Part shown: piece by piece, positions 14,288-23,584 of the stretch | How positions within the stretch are numbered: position 1 is the stretch's first letter | How the letters are laid out: each line of letters begins with the position of its first letter | Notes under the pieces: model-generated | What the model was told of the DNA's origin: nothing | Databases searched by the model: none | The model's input: only the letters and a program-made list of their open reading frames with translations | Assembly: GCA_964443315.1 (NCBI GenBank) | Contig: CAYUCP010000003.1 | Location: 1 to 45,916 of the forward strand | Reading direction: 5' to 3' | DNA: 45,916 bases | DNA from: JAGOTP01 sp964443315 | GTDB lineage: Bacteria > Patescibacteriota > Patescibacteriia > 2-12-FULL-60-25 | Translations under genes and position numbers: made by a program

Positions 14288-17200
14288 CGTAGAACCCCCT
14301 CAGCTCCCACTGCCCTTTTAGCGCGTCCGGCGTGGCCGCCAGTGTTTTTTTTGTGATGACAAAATCGGTGGGCGGGAGTTGCGGCCATCCAGCGCCGGGC
14401 ATATATGAGATTGAGATCGCATCTTCGGGCTGGGCTTCGAGAATTCCAAATCCATCCATTGCCCGGCCCGCATATTGCTCTTTGAGACGACGCAGATAAA
14501 GCCGCGCTTCATCCACCGCTTGCGCCACTGTTTTTACCGCCCCCGCGCGGACGCTTACAAAACGATGGCCGTATTTCGCCAAAACGCCATCATCAATCCA
14601 TTCCCCGCTCGCGCCATCTCCGATGGCCTGCACCTGCCCGGCCATCGTCACCGAGTTCCCGCCGTGCGTGTCTCGCAGAATCAGCCCCGTCAACGGCGCG
14701 AGCGTATCGCGTTCCCAAAACGCGGAAAATTCAACGCCGCCATCTGCGGTGGCGCGATGACGCACATTGCGATCCCGCAGCAGCCCGTCTGCAATGATGC
14801 TGCTGATTGTTTGCTCATTCGTAAACGTGGTGTCGCCAATTTCTCCGCACAGCTCAATCATTCGCGCGGTGACGGTCTGAATAATCGGGCTGGAAATTTG
14901 AACCGGAGCGGTGTCGGTGTTCACGTATCCAATCGCTTCAAGATCAAATGTCCAAAGCGTTTGTCCCGCGCACTCCACGATGATCTCCGTGCCAGCGGCG
15001 ATAACGCGCAGGGCGATCTCGCCAACCAGATGGAAATCGCTCGCGGGCACATCCACCGCGCGCAAAACGCGCAGCCCGTTGGACGCGGCGATAACATCCT
15101 GAGTGGCGATCAGCCGGAGGGCGATCACACCCGGCGCGGGCTGAGAAAAGTCAACGCGATAATAGCCGCGCAGATATACGCTCAGCCACGTGTCTGCCGT
15201 TAGCGCAGCCGTCACGTCCATCGCAAAATCGCTCTGGTCGCGTTTTGAAATAGTCTTTGCCGTGTTTGCCTGCAACGTGGTTTGCAGAGTTCCCGCGTCT
15301 CTAAAACGCGGCTTGTGCATTCCGGCCAGGGCGCAAAATCGGGCGATTGCATCTTCCAGCGTGATAAATCGCCCGCTCCAAAATCCCGCTCGCTTTAGTG
15401 TGATCGCGGCGGGTTTCCCATCTGACCCTGCCGGATAGTAGGCCACCGGCTCATCTGGTTTGTGTGATGATTTTGGTGTGCCAAACGCCCCGCGCCCGCT
15501 GGCAATCACCATATCGCGCGGGTTCAGGTCGCCCTCGTATGTTGCCGCGCGCATTGCCCCCAGCGGCGTGTCGTATTTTGCCAGCGCGAGAGATGCGCCA
15601 GTTTTGCCAAACGCATACAGTTGTGTTTGCGTTTTGTCGTCTTCCGCGCTGAAATAGCCGTTGTCGCCCGAATTGCGGGTGGTAAGTTCGACCAAATCGC
15701 CAGCCCGAACCGCGCCAAATGGATCGCCCGCGTCCGGCGCGATGGCAGAAATCGGGCCATACTGCTCGCCCGGCAAAAAATATTTTGTCGGCGCGTGCAG
15801 CCATGTTTCAGTGATCGCGTAATTTGCGGATGTCAAATTCTCGCGCCACGCGGTGAAGCTCGTTTCCTCGTATCGAACGATCTCTTTTGCGCATATCATG
15901 TAACGGGCGCGGGAAATCCCGTTCGGCAACCCGTAAAAGCTCGCGGGCTTTTTGGCGATGAGCGCGGCCCGGCCAATGATGCGCCATGCGCTTGGCTCGC
16001 TTCCGCCATACCCCGGAGAACCGGACGGGATGGGGTTTGTAGGGTCCCACCCGCTGTTCATCAAGAGATGATTCACGCCATCAGACAGCACTAATCGGTC
16101 TGAATGCGCAGTGTTGTCGTCCGAGCTAATCCGGGCCGCCATCCCAATTTCCAATGCCGCGCGAAGAGCGTGAGGGTTGAGATGCAGCGTCAAGTCATCA
16201 CCAACTACTTTTTCTGTTTTCGCAGACGTGCACCAGGCATATCCATCCCCGGAACGGATGAACGCCTGACCGCTTATAACCCGGCTGTACACATCAAGCG
16301 CGGCCCCAAACTCATCAACTGTCGCGCAAGATATTTGCGTGTCGCCGATGATGTTTGTCACTGCGCGGACGTGGTTGTTAAAGCGCAATTTTTGGCCGAT
16401 ATGAACTTCGCTTGTAAACAGTGTCCCAACGCCGGTGACGGTGGCATTCACGCTTCCAGGCGGATATTCCACTTCTGTGACGACCCCTGTGAGCGGGGTG
16501 AGGTATGCGCTCGCCCGCGCCCCGTGCTTTGTTTGCGCGTCGCTAAGCTGCGCCTCTATGTCTTTGTAAAACGCACCCGCAAACGCGGTTTTGCTGGCAA
16601 AAACATCGTGCGCGAGAACGATGCCGCAAAATGGCCGCGCCCCATGCGCACGGCGGGTGATGCGGCTAAAACGAGCGCGGGTGATCAGCGTGTATTTTGC
16701 GTTCGCGGCGCATCCCGCGTAACTTTTGTCGCGCGGTTTGGCGTATATGCAGATGTATTCGCCAAACATCCGCACCGCAATTTCTGTGTCTGCGCCAGCG
16801 GGAATGCTGTAATCATTGTCAGTTGGGTAGGCCGCGTCCGCATCTTCAGTGATGGCCGTCGTCTCGCCGACCGCTTCGACCAGCGGCGACATGCGCTCCG
16901 CAACATCCCATCCCGCCGCGCCCAGCTTAAGTTTGCGCAAACGCGAGCGGGTTTGAGTGTGGCCCGTCCAGCTTGATTGTTTCGGAATGATCAAAACGTT
17001 GCCAGACGCGCTCAACCCATCGCCAGCGTCCACCGCGCCAAACACAACCCCAACCTGCCCGCGATGGTATTCATCATCGCAATCAGCCCGCACGATCAAC
17101 TCTGTCAGGAAATCTTCGTGCGCAAATGCGTCAAAATAAGCAAAAAAGGGATCGTTTAGTCCATCGTGCCGCAGCCCGCCCCCATCAACAATTCCCCACG

Positions 17201-18695
17201 ACCTATCCGGGGTTTTGCGCGTCAGCCCGCCGTCATCTTTGAGATCGCTCCGCCACGCTGATCGCCCGCGCATCATGCCCGAAAATGGCAGGGTGCAATC
17301 TACGAGCTGGGCGTGTCCGAGGTCGCGCCCGGTTACGCCCCAATTTCCCCAGCCTTCTTTTGTGATGTTCTTGCTCAAACGAACGCGGTACTGTCCAAGA
17401 TCAATCGGGTCATACCCGTCGTGGCTGCCGCGCAGGGTAAGCGTTGCATCTTCGGCTACGCTTGATTTATCGTTCAGACCGCCGTCTCCATTCAGCAGCG
17501 AGAGGGTGAGTTCGTCCGCGCCGTCGGCAATTTGCGAGAGCGTCCAATCGCCCACCCGCCCGGCCAAATCAAATTCCGGCGCGGCGTATTGCTCTGGCGT
17601 GGTTTCAAACACGACCTGCGAGCCGTTCCCGGCATAAACGATAGTTGAGATTGAGTTTGTGCCGGGCATGAGCATCATCGTGCCGTTGCGCCGGTTCGGG
17701 GTGATGTAGTGCCCCAGCCCGCCAAAACTCCACAATTCTGGCCGCGCGGTTGAGGCCGTCAAATACACGTCATATTGCGTGCGCAAGGTTGTTCCGCTCG
17801 CGTCGCTGGTTAGGCGGGTGACATGCGCAGTCAAATGCAAAACGCTGTTGATGTTTGTGATGGCGCACGGGAATATGTGCGCGTTGTCCGCCAGCGCGTC
17901 CACTGGCACAAGTGGCTGAACGGCGCTTTCTACTCCGTTTTGCAGTGTCCACACCACCGCCCGCCCCGCCGGGTCGGCGTTGGCAACAATCACGATTCCG
18001 CTTGCGCAACTGGCGGCGGCGATGTAAGAGCAATGCTTGGCGATGCCCTGCCACGTTGAGCGCGGCTCTGTCAGCGGCATCTCAATCGCGTTGCGCAGCG
18101 TGATTGCATTCCACGCATCAACAAGATAAAAACGAATGTATGAAACGCCCGCCGAAAATTGATGGGCGCCATCCGCAACCAGCACGTGCCCATCCGCCAG
18201 CGGAATGATGGCCTCAACCCGGCGCACGTACTCCGCCGTGTCCACCCCGCCATACGCAAACGGCGGACCAAAATTGGTAAATTCCAACGCCACCGGCGCA
18301 GTTGTCCCGCTTATCGCCGCGCGTTGCAATTGCCATCGCGTGTCTGCCGTCACCACGCGATACACATGCAGCAGATTTTCTGACCCGCTGCGCTCCATGC
18401 CATATCTCATGGCGGCGGGCAATGCGCCATCGTCAAGCTGCGTTGAATTGACCGTTTCCAATCTGCCCGCGCCCGCAATGCTTAATCTGCCCTTCCCATC
18501 CATGCCTCGCCAGGTGGCATATATCACGCTTCCCGTGTTGGCATACATCTGTGGTGTGTCAGCATCAACGCTGGCCGACAAACGATAGTTGTCTGCCACG
18601 CGGCGCATGAAACCGGGCTTGATGCTGGCCGTCGTGCGCGGGGCGAGCGCAGTTTTGCGCTCGGCGGCAGCGAGGGCGGCGGAGATGGGTCTCAT
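14280..18695 (-). CDS. Large tail-tip / tail attachment protein
   Basis: 1,471 aa from ATG 18695, which overlaps the preceding stop (ATGA); an earlier ATG at 18746 lies inside that gene. Its size and position after the tape measure and distal-tail genes match the central tail-tip or tail-fibre protein of siphoviruses. The sequence is beta-rich, with hub-like stretches in the middle (GQYRVRLSKNITKEGWGNWG, about residue 440) and conserved tail-hub style regions toward the C-terminus, ending in a basic-acidic tail. It would form the device contacting the host envelope. The N-terminal 350 residues may be a beta-propeller-like adhesin, but this is by appearance only. Confidence 0.75.
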   Translation of the reverse strand: MRPISAALAAAERKTALAPRTTASIKPGFMRRVADNYRLSASVDADTPQMYANTGSVIYATWRGMDGKGRLSIAGAGRLETVNSTQLDDGALPAAMRYGMERSGSENLLHVYRVVTADTRWQLQRAAISGTTAPVALEFTNFGPPFAYGGVDTAEYVRRVEAIIPLADGHVLVADGAHQFSAGVSYIRFYLVDAWNAITLRNAIEMPLTEPRSTWQGIAKHCSYIAAASCASGIVIVANADPAGRAVVWTLQNGVESAVQPLVPVDALADNAHIFPCAITNINSVLHLTAHVTRLTSDASGTTLRTQYDVYLTASTARPELWSFGGLGHYITPNRRNGTMMLMPGTNSISTIVYAGNGSQVVFETTPEQYAAPEFDLAGRVGDWTLSQIADGADELTLSLLNGDGGLNDKSSVAEDATLTLRGSHDGYDPIDLGQYRVRLSKNITKEGWGNWGVTGRDLGHAQLVDCTLPFSGMMRGRSAWRSDLKDDGGLTRKTPDRSWGIVDGGGLRHDGLNDPFFAYFDAFAHEDFLTELIVRADCDDEYHRGQVGVVFGAVDAGDGLSASGNVLIIPKQSSWTGHTQTRSRLRKLKLGAAGWDVAERMSPLVEAVGETTAITEDADAAYPTDNDYSIPAGADTEIAVRMFGEYICIYAKPRDKSYAGCAANAKYTLITRARFSRITRRAHGARPFCGIVLAHDVFASKTAFAGAFYKDIEAQLSDAQTKHGARASAYLTPLTGVVTEVEYPPGSVNATVTGVGTLFTSEVHIGQKLRFNNHVRAVTNIIGDTQISCATVDEFGAALDVYSRVISGQAFIRSGDGYAWCTSAKTEKVVGDDLTLHLNPHALRAALEIGMAARISSDDNTAHSDRLVLSDGVNHLLMNSGWDPTNPIPSGSPGYGGSEPSAWRIIGRAALIAKKPASFYGLPNGISRARYMICAKEIVRYEETSFTAWRENLTSANYAITETWLHAPTKYFLPGEQYGPISAIAPDAGDPFGAVRAGDLVELTTRNSGDNGYFSAEDDKTQTQLYAFGKTGASLALAKYDTPLGAMRAATYEGDLNPRDMVIASGRGAFGTPKSSHKPDEPVAYYPAGSDGKPAAITLKRAGFWSGRFITLEDAIARFCALAGMHKPRFRDAGTLQTTLQANTAKTISKRDQSDFAMDVTAALTADTWLSVYLRGYYRVDFSQPAPGVIALRLIATQDVIAASNGLRVLRAVDVPASDFHLVGEIALRVIAAGTEIIVECAGQTLWTFDLEAIGYVNTDTAPVQISSPIIQTVTARMIELCGEIGDTTFTNEQTISSIIADGLLRDRNVRHRATADGGVEFSAFWERDTLAPLTGLILRDTHGGNSVTMAGQVQAIGDGASGEWIDDGVLAKYGHRFVSVRAGAVKTVAQAVDEARLYLRRLKEQYAGRAMDGFGILEAQPEDAISISYMPGAGWPQLPPTDFVITKKTLAATPDALKGQWELRGFYDA

Positions 18696-19108
18696 GTTTC
18701 GCGCAACTCCAAAGAGACTTCCCATATCGCGCCAGATTTGAAGCATTGCGCATCCAGTGGCTTTGGCAAAAATTCGCCTTTGTTGATGATTGAAACGGTA
18801 TAGGTGTTCGTGTCGCCGCGCATATCTTGAAACGCAAAAGCGTTCCCCGTTCCAGCGAACATATCCTCCAGGTGTTGATACGTGGCGAACCCATCCGGCG
18901 CGGCGGTGTAATAAACGGCCACATCAATATCCCATGCCTTTTTCCGCACGCCAGACGATGTGACGGTGTTCCCGCTCAAATCCTGTTGGATAAGAACGGG
19001 CGCGATCGTTCCTGCGCTATTCTTTGTCCGGCTGAATCTGACAAACATCAGCTTTCCATCACTGATGTTTGCGGTGGGCGATAGTTTTATCAGATACTCG
19101 TTAGCCAT
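18692..19108 (-). CDS. Distal-tail-like small protein
   Basis: 138 aa. Lies between tape measure and the large tail-tip gene, the slot of distal tail proteins, and overlaps both neighbours by a few bases. Beta-rich with ISDGKLMFVRFSRTK and a C-terminal strand pair (GAIWEVSLELRET). It is shorter than the usual 200-300 aa distal tail protein, so it may represent only the N-terminal barrel. Assignment rests on position and fold impression. Confidence 0.6.
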   Translation of the reverse strand: MANEYLIKLSPTANISDGKLMFVRFSRTKNSAGTIAPVLIQQDLSGNTVTSSGVRKKAWDIDVAVYYTAAPDGFATYQHLEDMFAGTGNAFAFQDMRGDTNTYTVSIINKGEFLPKPLDAQCFKSGAIWEVSLELRET

Positions 19109-21344
19109 ACCGCAACCCGTCCTGATAAATGCGCCGCTCTACCCAGTCAATGGCAACCTCGCCCAGTGTCTTGTCATTTATTCGTATAACCAATGGTTCT
19201 CGTGTGGCGCCGGTAGGTTCTCGCGCCGATGGCGCAACGCGCGATTGAACCTGAGAAGGGGTAGAAAACAACGCGCTGTATTGCCCGGCATCACCGCCAA
19301 AACGTCCCGCCATATCAAGAGAAGGAAACGCCGGCGCGCTTAACGGTTTTAGGGTGGCGACGTAGCCTGCATTCAACCCCAGCGCCATATTTGCGCCAAT
19401 GCCGGCGAATACGGTGGATGGGGATTTAATGCCAAGCAGTTTTTTAATATCGCTAATCGCCTGGTCAATCAGCCCGCGCAGCGCCTGGACGACCTTATCC
19501 CCGTTTGAGAGAATACCCTCAACTAATCCACCGATTAAATTTTTAGCCAAACCAACCATCACGCTGGGCAGCCCCTCCATAAATTTCTTTATGCCTTCCC
19601 ACACATCTGTTACGGTTTGCTGAATGGTCGCCCACGCCCCCGCCCAATCGCCGTTGATGATTTGCATCACCGTTGTAATCACACCCAGCACGGCGTTAAT
19701 GACAGTTTCTACAACGGCCTTGATGCTGTTAAACGCGCCTTCCACCACCCGCAAAAGAATTGGCAAAACAACATCCAAAACCCCTTTTATCGCGTTAAAA
19801 ACGGTGCTAACTGTTTGCTGAATAAGCGGCCAGTTCGTCTGCACCCACGCAACTATCACGCCGAGTTGTGTAATCAAAAATTGAACCATCGGCACGACAA
19901 ATTCATTTATCACCGCCCCAATCCCGCCTAAAACGCCGCCTATGATGGCGCTAATTTGCGGCCAGTTAGTTTGAATCCACCCGATGACCGACCCCAACGC
20001 GCCAATAATGGTTGAAATTGCCGGAATGATGTAAGTGGAAACGACCATCCCAACATCCGCCAGAACCTTGCCAATCACCGCCTGTATTTGCGGCCAGTTC
20101 GCTTGAACCCATGTTATTGCCTGCCCCAGCCCCGCAATAAGCCGCCCAACAAAAGCGCCTACACCCGCGCCAATGTTTTGTATTTGCGCGCGAATGGCGG
20201 GGTCTTGCAGCGCATCCACAAACTTGTTTAGATACGGTTGCGCTTCGCGGAAAATGGGGCCAAAAAAATCGCGTTCAGCGGCTTGTTTCAAATCGCCCAG
20301 CGAGCTTACCAGCCCTGCCAGTGTTCCTGCCTGATCTTTGGCGGCGGTCGCAAAGTTCTTTTCAACGTAACCGTTATAGGCTTCCATCGCAACCTGAGCT
20401 GAGATTAACCCAGCCGCCATTTTCTTGTCAAAGTTGTCACCCGTCAGCCCGGCCACCTTGCCAGATTCAATCAGCATTTCACGGAACGGGATACCGGCTT
20501 CGGTCATCTGCATCAGCTCCTGCCCCATCAATTTGCCTTTGCCGCGCATCTGCCCTAACGCCAGCGAAACGCGCTGCATTACATCGCCAGACGCGCCGGT
20601 GGCCGCCGCTAAATTGACATTTGCCTGGGTCAGTCGCTTTGCCTCGTCGCTGGTGAAGCCGTAGGCCATCGCCTGTTTTATGGATGCTGAAACGTCCTCC
20701 ATGCTGAATGGGGACTGGATGGCGAGTTTCTCCATCCATTTCATCAAATCCTTCGCCTTCTCACCTGCCTGCCGTTGCGCCTCGGCCAGCGTAACGGTTT
20801 GGGTGGATGTCGTCTTAAACACCCCCACCGTTTTGCCCGCGCTCGCGTTATTTTTGTCCATCTCGGCGGTCATTTTGCCGATGCTGGCGTTAAGCGCCGC
20901 AATGCTTGCCTTGCGCTGGTTTATCTCAGCCGCGCTTTCCTTGCCTTTTTTGATGGATTCGCCGAGATGCTCATTGGCAACCGCCAGCCGCGCTTTGGCA
21001 GATTCAATCTTTACCGCCAGTTCCGCGTTTGCCGCCGACTGTTTTGCGGTCATCTGCGTGACCGCTGACCCGATTTGAACCGTCTTTGTTTGAACGCCCT
21101 GTTTTACAATCTCGCGGGCAAGCATTGTTTCGAGCGACTTTCCCAGTCGTTCCTGCGCGGCCACCGCGCCAAACGCTTCTTTCCCGATGTTGGCGATCCC
21201 ATTCCCGATGCCAACCAACCCCGCGGCCAGCGTCCCCCCAATGGCGATCTTTCCGATGTCACCCAGCGCGCCGCCAATTTTTTGCAGCACGCTCGTGGCG
21301 GCGTCCTTTGCCTCCACAAAAATGACAACTCGTTTCTCGCTCAT
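19101..21344 (-). CDS. Tail tape measure protein
   Basis: 747 aa. It would fix tail length and exit with the DNA. The N-terminus has hydrophobic helices (AAGLVGIGNGIANIG); residues about 50-200 form a long coiled coil; a tape-measure core follows at about 200-330 (WMEKLAIQSPFSMEDVSASI, LMQMTEAGIPFREMLI), the conserved region of this family. Residues about 410-530 hold three repeats headed by W[VI]QxNWPxI, each about 45 residues with hydrophobic helices. At the usual 1.5 Angstrom per residue, the tail would be about 110 nm. The ATG overlaps the frameshift-product stop (ATGA). Confidence 0.93.
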   Translation of the reverse strand: MSEKRVVIFVEAKDAATSVLQKIGGALGDIGKIAIGGTLAAGLVGIGNGIANIGKEAFGAVAAQERLGKSLETMLAREIVKQGVQTKTVQIGSAVTQMTAKQSAANAELAVKIESAKARLAVANEHLGESIKKGKESAAEINQRKASIAALNASIGKMTAEMDKNNASAGKTVGVFKTTSTQTVTLAEAQRQAGEKAKDLMKWMEKLAIQSPFSMEDVSASIKQAMAYGFTSDEAKRLTQANVNLAAATGASGDVMQRVSLALGQMRGKGKLMGQELMQMTEAGIPFREMLIESGKVAGLTGDNFDKKMAAGLISAQVAMEAYNGYVEKNFATAAKDQAGTLAGLVSSLGDLKQAAERDFFGPIFREAQPYLNKFVDALQDPAIRAQIQNIGAGVGAFVGRLIAGLGQAITWVQANWPQIQAVIGKVLADVGMVVSTYIIPAISTIIGALGSVIGWIQTNWPQISAIIGGVLGGIGAVINEFVVPMVQFLITQLGVIVAWVQTNWPLIQQTVSTVFNAIKGVLDVVLPILLRVVEGAFNSIKAVVETVINAVLGVITTVMQIINGDWAGAWATIQQTVTDVWEGIKKFMEGLPSVMVGLAKNLIGGLVEGILSNGDKVVQALRGLIDQAISDIKKLLGIKSPSTVFAGIGANMALGLNAGYVATLKPLSAPAFPSLDMAGRFGGDAGQYSALFSTPSQVQSRVAPSAREPTGATREPLVIRINDKTLGEVAIDWVERRIYQDGLRYG

Positions 21345-21780
21345 GATTTTCTACTGTGCCGTTCTTCCTCAGACAGACAGGTCATAAACTGATACAACCG
21401 CGCGGGTTCAACTGTGCGCGGGTCGCACCCCAAAATACGCCACCAGTGCAATTCCACATAGGCTGGCGGTGGTGGCGCCCCTGTTTCCAGATGCGCCACC
21501 ATTGCCAGCTTTAGCCGCTCACCGGTGGCGTTGATTTTGGGTTAAACGCCTCGCCAATTAACTCGATCGCGCGTTTTGTAACTTCTCCAAGTTCGCTCAG
21601 CGGCACGCCATCAAGACCGCCATCAACAACCTTGCCCACAATCTCCATCACTTCTGGCAGGCTGGACATTGGCATATCGCTGCTTGTCCCAATGGCGGCA
21701 AGCAAGCGCATCCCAGAAGGGATGTCCAGCTTGTTTACATCAAACACGAGATCAGCCGCGAGACGGGTTTTGTTTGCCAT
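21341..21780 (-). CDS. Tail assembly chaperone, -1 frameshift product (G/GT-like)
   Basis: The 21511-21780 frame carries a C CCA AAA slippery heptamer (21541-21535). A -1 shift there gives CCC AAA ATC and opens a second frame to TGA at 21343-21341, producing 82 + 64 = 146 aa. The extension contains GERLKLAMVAHLETG, then VELHWWRILGCDP and a helical acidic end (MTCLSEEERHSRKS). Its stop overlaps the tape measure ATG. This reproduces the lambda G/GT arrangement, in which the longer product binds the tape measure protein during tail assembly, and it explains an otherwise empty 166-base gap. Confidence 0.88.
21511..21780 (-). CDS. Tail assembly chaperone, unshifted product (G-like)
   Basis: 89 aa, ATG 21780 to TAA 21511. 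Helical protein (MEIVGKVVDGGLDGVPLSEL, TKRAIELIGEAFNP) between the major tail and tape measure genes, the standard place of the tail assembly chaperone. The slippery site lies seven codons before its stop. The normal ratio would be mostly this short form with a small share of shifted product. Confidence 0.87.
   Translation of the reverse strand: MANKTRLAADLVFDVNKLDIPSGMRLLAAIGTSSDMPMSSLPEVMEIVGKVVDGGLDGVPLSELGEVTKRAIELIGEAFNPKSTPPVSG
21535..21541 (-). promoter_or_regulatory. -1 programmed frameshift site C CCA AAA
   Basis: Minus-strand heptamer CCCAAAA in the X XXY YYZ register of the chaperone frame (codons AAC CCA AAA). After slippage both tRNAs re-pair on CCC AAA. It sits about 25 bases upstream of the 0-frame stop. 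Confidence 0.87.
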
Positions 21781-21783
21781 AAA

Positions 21784-22233
21784 TTACGCTACGGTTGCCT
21801 GAGAAACGCTTGGGATGACAATGTTCAGTTCCACCATAATCGGGTTCGCGTCCGATGCGTCTGCGCTCGGATACGGTGGGTTTTTCAACACACCCTTGCC
21901 GGATGTAAACTGAAAGTTCCCCGTTGTCCCGCCCTTTGGCGACCAGCGCACGTAGATATCACCGCCACCCTCGTAAGCGGTTTTTGCCATCGTGTAAGCC
22001 TCGGTTGGCACTTCGGTATAGACGATGGATATTTTTGTCTCCATCTCTTTCAGCGCGCCAGACGTGACGATGGGAGAGTTATTGCCAAACACCGGCATAC
22101 TGCCCGTGTCTCGCTCGCCCCCCGATAATTCGATTTTGTTTGAGTGGCCGGAAATGTCCGTCCACGTTGTGCCGTTTGCGCTCAGTTCAAGCTCTAGGTT
22201 TCTTGCCACCACTGCGCCGGTTGTCGTTGCCAT
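21784..22233 (-). CDS. Major tail (tube) protein
   Basis: 149 aa from ATG 22233, preceded by AGGAG; a longer start at 22254 lacks a ribosome site. Beta-rich with SHSNKIELSGGERDTGSMPV near residue 40 (NKIELSGG) and GDIYVRWSPKGG, a pattern usual for siphovirus tube proteins, which carry a beta-sandwich and a long flexible loop. Directly upstream of the tail assembly chaperone, as expected. Confidence 0.85.
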   Translation of the reverse strand: MATTTGAVVARNLELELSANGTTWTDISGHSNKIELSGGERDTGSMPVFGNNSPIVTSGALKEMETKISIVYTEVPTEAYTMAKTAYEGGGDIYVRWSPKGGTTGNFQFTSGKGVLKNPPYPSADASDANPIMVELNIVIPSVSQATVA

Positions 22234-22390
22234 CTGTTTGCTCCTTGTCTTCAACGCGCTCTATCGCGCCGTTGTCAATCAATCCATCTATTTGCTCTGG
22301 TGTCAGATGAGACAGATCAACTTCTTCTCCAATCGCCACCTCGCACTCGTTTTTGCTGTGCCAGAGCGGTGTTTTTGCCAGATATTTCAT
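22187..22390 (-). CDS. Small protein between tail terminator and tube genes
   Basis: 67 aa from ATG 22390, which overlaps the previous stop (TGATG) with GAGGG upstream. First half is MKYLAKTPLWHSKNECEVAI then a helix (LTPEQIDGLIDNGAIE); the tail is charged and disordered. The HxxP/LTPEQ helix pattern resembles short head-tail or 'hydroxyproline-like' small phage proteins found in this slot. It overlaps the start of the tube gene by 47 bases in another frame. Confidence 0.7.
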   Translation of the reverse strand: MKYLAKTPLWHSKNECEVAIGEEVDLSHLTPEQIDGLIDNGAIERVEDKEQTDGNDNRRSGGKKPRA

Positions 22391-22854
22391 CAAAAAACCC
22401 TCGCGTCCAGGTATATCTTTTCCAGCCGATACTCGACCCCGTTCAGAATCAAGGTGCTGGTGGTTGTCATTTCTGAATACGTCAGATTTTTTACATCTGC
22501 TATGGATGGGTTGGCGTGAACCCACGCGGCAAGTCTTTCTTCGCACGCATCCAGAATTTGCTCGGCGCGTGTCTGTGTCCAGGTTAGATCGTCCTCAACC
22601 GCGTAGCGAACGCACAAGGCTACTTCAACCCGATAATCCGCGCTATCCCCGCCGAATACAGACCCCGAATCACTAGGCCGCCGCGAGCCAGCCGATGCCA
22701 CATACATCGCCGCCGCCTGCCCGCCAAAGTTTGCGGGCAGGCCATTGCAAACCATTTGCACATATCCATCCGTAAGCGGCTTCGATGGGTCAACCATCCA
22801 CGCCAGCAGCGCGGTATAAACTGCATCCCGAACATCGGCTCGCGTCACATTCAC
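22390..22854 (-). CDS. Tail terminator / tail completion protein
   Basis: 154 aa. Position between the HK97 gp10-like gene and the tube gene matches tail terminator proteins. N-terminal helix (ADVRDAVYTALLAWM) and a later beta-alpha-beta pattern (YRVEVALCVRYAVEDD, helix, RLEKIYLDARVF) are typical of that family, which caps the tail tube as a hexameric ring. No residue-level signature allows certainty. Confidence 0.68.
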   Translation of the reverse strand: MNVTRADVRDAVYTALLAWMVDPSKPLTDGYVQMVCNGLPANFGGQAAAMYVASAGSRRPSDSGSVFGGDSADYRVEVALCVRYAVEDDLTWTQTRAEQILDACEERLAAWVHANPSIADVKNLTYSEMTTTSTLILNGVEYRLEKIYLDARVF

Positions 22855-23246
22855 GGCATACTCCCCACAAAGCGCGAGACAGCAGAATCAACCGCCGAAA
22901 CCGCCCGCTCATCAACCGTGCGCTGCGCCGCCGCGTGTGCGCCGCCGCGCTCTTCTTCGTAAAGCCCATATACAGCCGGGCGACTGCCAGAACGCGGGTT
23001 TATCGCCCCTTCATCGGTAAACAAAACAGCCCGCGCCCCGCCGTTTTCTATTCGGATTTGCTGCGCGGCGCGAAGCGATCCGGTATCAACATGAGTTATC
23101 CCAATCTTGTAACGATGCAGGTCAATGGCAACCGCCTTGACCATGCGCCCCAGTGCGTCATCCGGGCGCAGGGCGGCGATCATCCTCAGGTTGTCGTGTT
23201 GCGCTTCCTGAATTCCTGTGATGGTTAGGGCGGGGTCGTAACTCAT
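22851..23246 (-). CDS. HK97 gp10-like tail component
   Basis: 131 aa from ATG 23246, which overlaps the preceding stop (ATGA). The layout MVKAVAIDLHRYKIGITHVD, then GSLRAAQQIRI, and later PAVYGLYEEERG is typical of gp10-like head-tail joining proteins: a helix, the 'TGxLR' turn and a 'YAxxxExG' segment near the C-terminus. It works at the neck during head-tail joining. Confidence 0.78.
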   Translation of the reverse strand: MSYDPALTITGIQEAQHDNLRMIAALRPDDALGRMVKAVAIDLHRYKIGITHVDTGSLRAAQQIRIENGGARAVLFTDEGAINPRSGSRPAVYGLYEEERGGAHAAAQRTVDERAVSAVDSAVSRFVGSMP

Positions 23247-23584
23247 CGTTTTGTGTCCTCGCATTTCACATTCCAGAACCCGCCCATCCCGTCCCATGCC
23301 GCTACCGAGATAACTGGAAGTTGCCTGCCTGCATGAAAACCATTTGTTGGCGCGATAAAATCCCCGTTTTTTATCCCGCTTGACGGGGTAAATGTCTGCA
23401 AAAGGGCATACGGCGGCGCAAACCCATCACGCGCGGCCAACTCAGGCGATACTGGATCAAGCGGCGTGCAAAGGATTCCAGACAGCACCAGTGTTGACGC
23501 GCCCGTCCCCGCCACCGCAGTCGCTGGGCGCATCACATTGGCCGTGACCGTAAGTTTTCTGGAGAATGCCCTACTGACGCTCAT
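23243..23584 (-). CDS. Head-tail joining / minor head protein
   Basis: 113 aa from ATG 23584; it overlaps the connector gene by 14 bases. Beta-rich (RKLTVTANVMRP, GKLPV region) with a C-terminal strand (FWNVKCEDTKR). Its slot between the gp6-like connector and gp10-like protein is that of the head-closure or stopper protein (HK97 gp7 or SPP1 gp16 type). Assignment is positional. Confidence 0.62.
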   Translation of the reverse strand: MSVSRAFSRKLTVTANVMRPATAVAGTGASTLVLSGILCTPLDPVSPELAARDGFAPPYALLQTFTPSSGIKNGDFIAPTNGFHAGRQLPVISVAAWDGMGGFWNVKCEDTKR

